DNA of 64,000 bases, from positions 1-64,000 of the forward strand of contig SUWD01000015.1 in assembly GCA_015061685.1 (NCBI GenBank), read 5' to 3'. How positions within the stretch are numbered: the stretch's first letter is position 1; each line of letters begins with the position of its first letter. The notes below the pieces were generated by a model that had not been told where the DNA came from, did no database searches, and worked only from the letters and a program-made list of their open reading frames with translations. The position numbers and the translations under genes were made by a program. This document shows positions 63,538 to 64,000 of the stretch, one piece after another. The DNA comes from Lentisphaerota bacterium (GTDB lineage Bacteria; Verrucomicrobiota; Lentisphaeria; Victivallales; Victivallaceae).

Positions 63538-64000
63538 TGTATCTTTACTTTTATCGACTTTCCCCATGTTGAACCACGTATTTTTCAACACCTCTTTTTC
63601 AATATCCGGATAACCCTCTTTGGACGGGATCTGCTCTTTGCTTCTGCTCTCAACATGACCGTCAATAAAAACTACCGCCGCATTGCCGTTGTGCCGGAAA
63701 TACGGCGCCCGGTTAGGTCCGATATTACCGGTAACATGCGTCCCGGCATTATTCAGAGCATCGACCGCGTAGCACAAATGCCCGTAATTTTCCACCAGCA
63801 TCGCCGTTTTGCTTGAATTATTGAAAGATGATATTTTCAACGCGTTGCCGTTCTCCGTCGCAATAAGATAATTCAAACCGTAATTGGTCGTGATATCTTC
63901 ATTTGCTTCTTCCTGCGGACAACGCAGAAGTTCCACCGGTTCTTTGGAAGCATCCTGCTGATTCAAATAAAATAAAACTACCCCGTCCAACCAGTTTTTC
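63523..64000 (-). CDS. Pseudopilin C-terminal part, cut by the window edge
   Basis: 159 codons, open to the right edge, so the N-terminal FTLIELL part is outside. The end has RHNGNAAVVFIDGHVE, a perfect H-X9-DG motif as in the 60667 protein. A frame-internal TTG at 63990 is unlikely to be the start because codons KNW continue upstream. Convergent with the AraC gene. It may begin a fourth pseudopilin module. Confidence 0.8.
   Translation of the reverse strand, partial: KNWLDGVVLFYLNQQDASKEPVELLRCPQEEANEDITTNYGLNYLIATENGNALKISSFNNSSKTAMLVENYGHLCYAVDALNNAGTHVTGNIGPNRAPYFRHNGNAAVVFIDGHVESRSKEQIPSKEGYPDIEKEVLKNTWFNMGKVDKSKDTLSGF

Overview
The window looks like chromosome from a Lentisphaerota bacterium, probably of the Victivallis type. 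The main reason is four type IV pseudopilin-like proteins. Three show the near-identical N-terminal helix [17 protein letters not shown], and two of the four end with an H-X9-DG motif. These sit among AraC-type regulators and very large secreted carbohydrate-active proteins. This assignment is inferred from protein style; no rRNA is present to confirm it. Sigma-70 style promoters (TTGACA/TATATT with 16-17 bp spacers) can be read in front of many genes.

Region by region. 1-4.3 kb: tRNA-Ser(GGA); a GH4 alpha-galactosidase divergent from an AraC regulator; a DraG-like ADP-ribosylglycohydrolase overlapping a small membrane protein gene; an SseB-domain protein behind a perfect palindromic operator. 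4.4-12.9 kb: one long minus-strand operon nusA-infB-rbfA-nrnA-nfo-thrC-chrA-chrA. It has a good promoter and an intrinsic terminator inside its leader. 13.0-14.4 kb: a GMP synthase whose glutaminase domain is cut in half, with a clear terminator. 14.7-18.4 kb: an AdiA-like decarboxylase with an amino-acid antiporter. Two related intergenic repeat elements (4423-4631 and 14453-14690) lie directly behind the chrA and antiporter genes.

18.7-35.0 kb is a large sugar-utilisation locus. On the minus strand are an AraC regulator, an amidohydrolase and an SGNH esterase. Facing away on the plus strand are a pseudopilin, a 987-aa secreted carbohydrate-binding protein, a DUF2341-like secreted protein, a five-blade propeller enzyme and a GH36-like enzyme. 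These are followed by a DegT aminotransferase, a degenerate and an intact amidohydrolase, a sugar transporter and a TIM-barrel isomerase. 35.8-44.7 kb is a second, more AT-rich locus: FAD oxidoreductase, pseudopilin, 1224-aa secreted protein, AraC regulator and a GH78-like enzyme. The two plus-strand transcription units share a 19-bp upstream motif. 45.7-49.2 kb is a tripartite efflux operon (FUSC, HlyD, TolC-like). 49.3-54.8 kb holds fhs, a pseudouridine synthase, an M20 amidohydrolase, two tiny ORFs and a WYL regulator whose start site carries a copy of the SseB-gene operator. 54.8-62.6 kb is a third locus on the minus strand: C45 Ntn-hydrolase, pseudopilin, 1352-aa LamG protein, an (alpha/alpha)6 enzyme and a small secreted protein, divergent from an AraC gene. 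The right edge cuts a fourth pseudopilin gene.

The recurring theme is a module: AraC regulator, dedicated pseudopilin, giant secreted protein. It occurs three times. In all three complete pseudopilin genes the DNA just before the FTLIELL codons folds into a strong hairpin. In two genes it has a long stem and the same four-base loop, CCGT.
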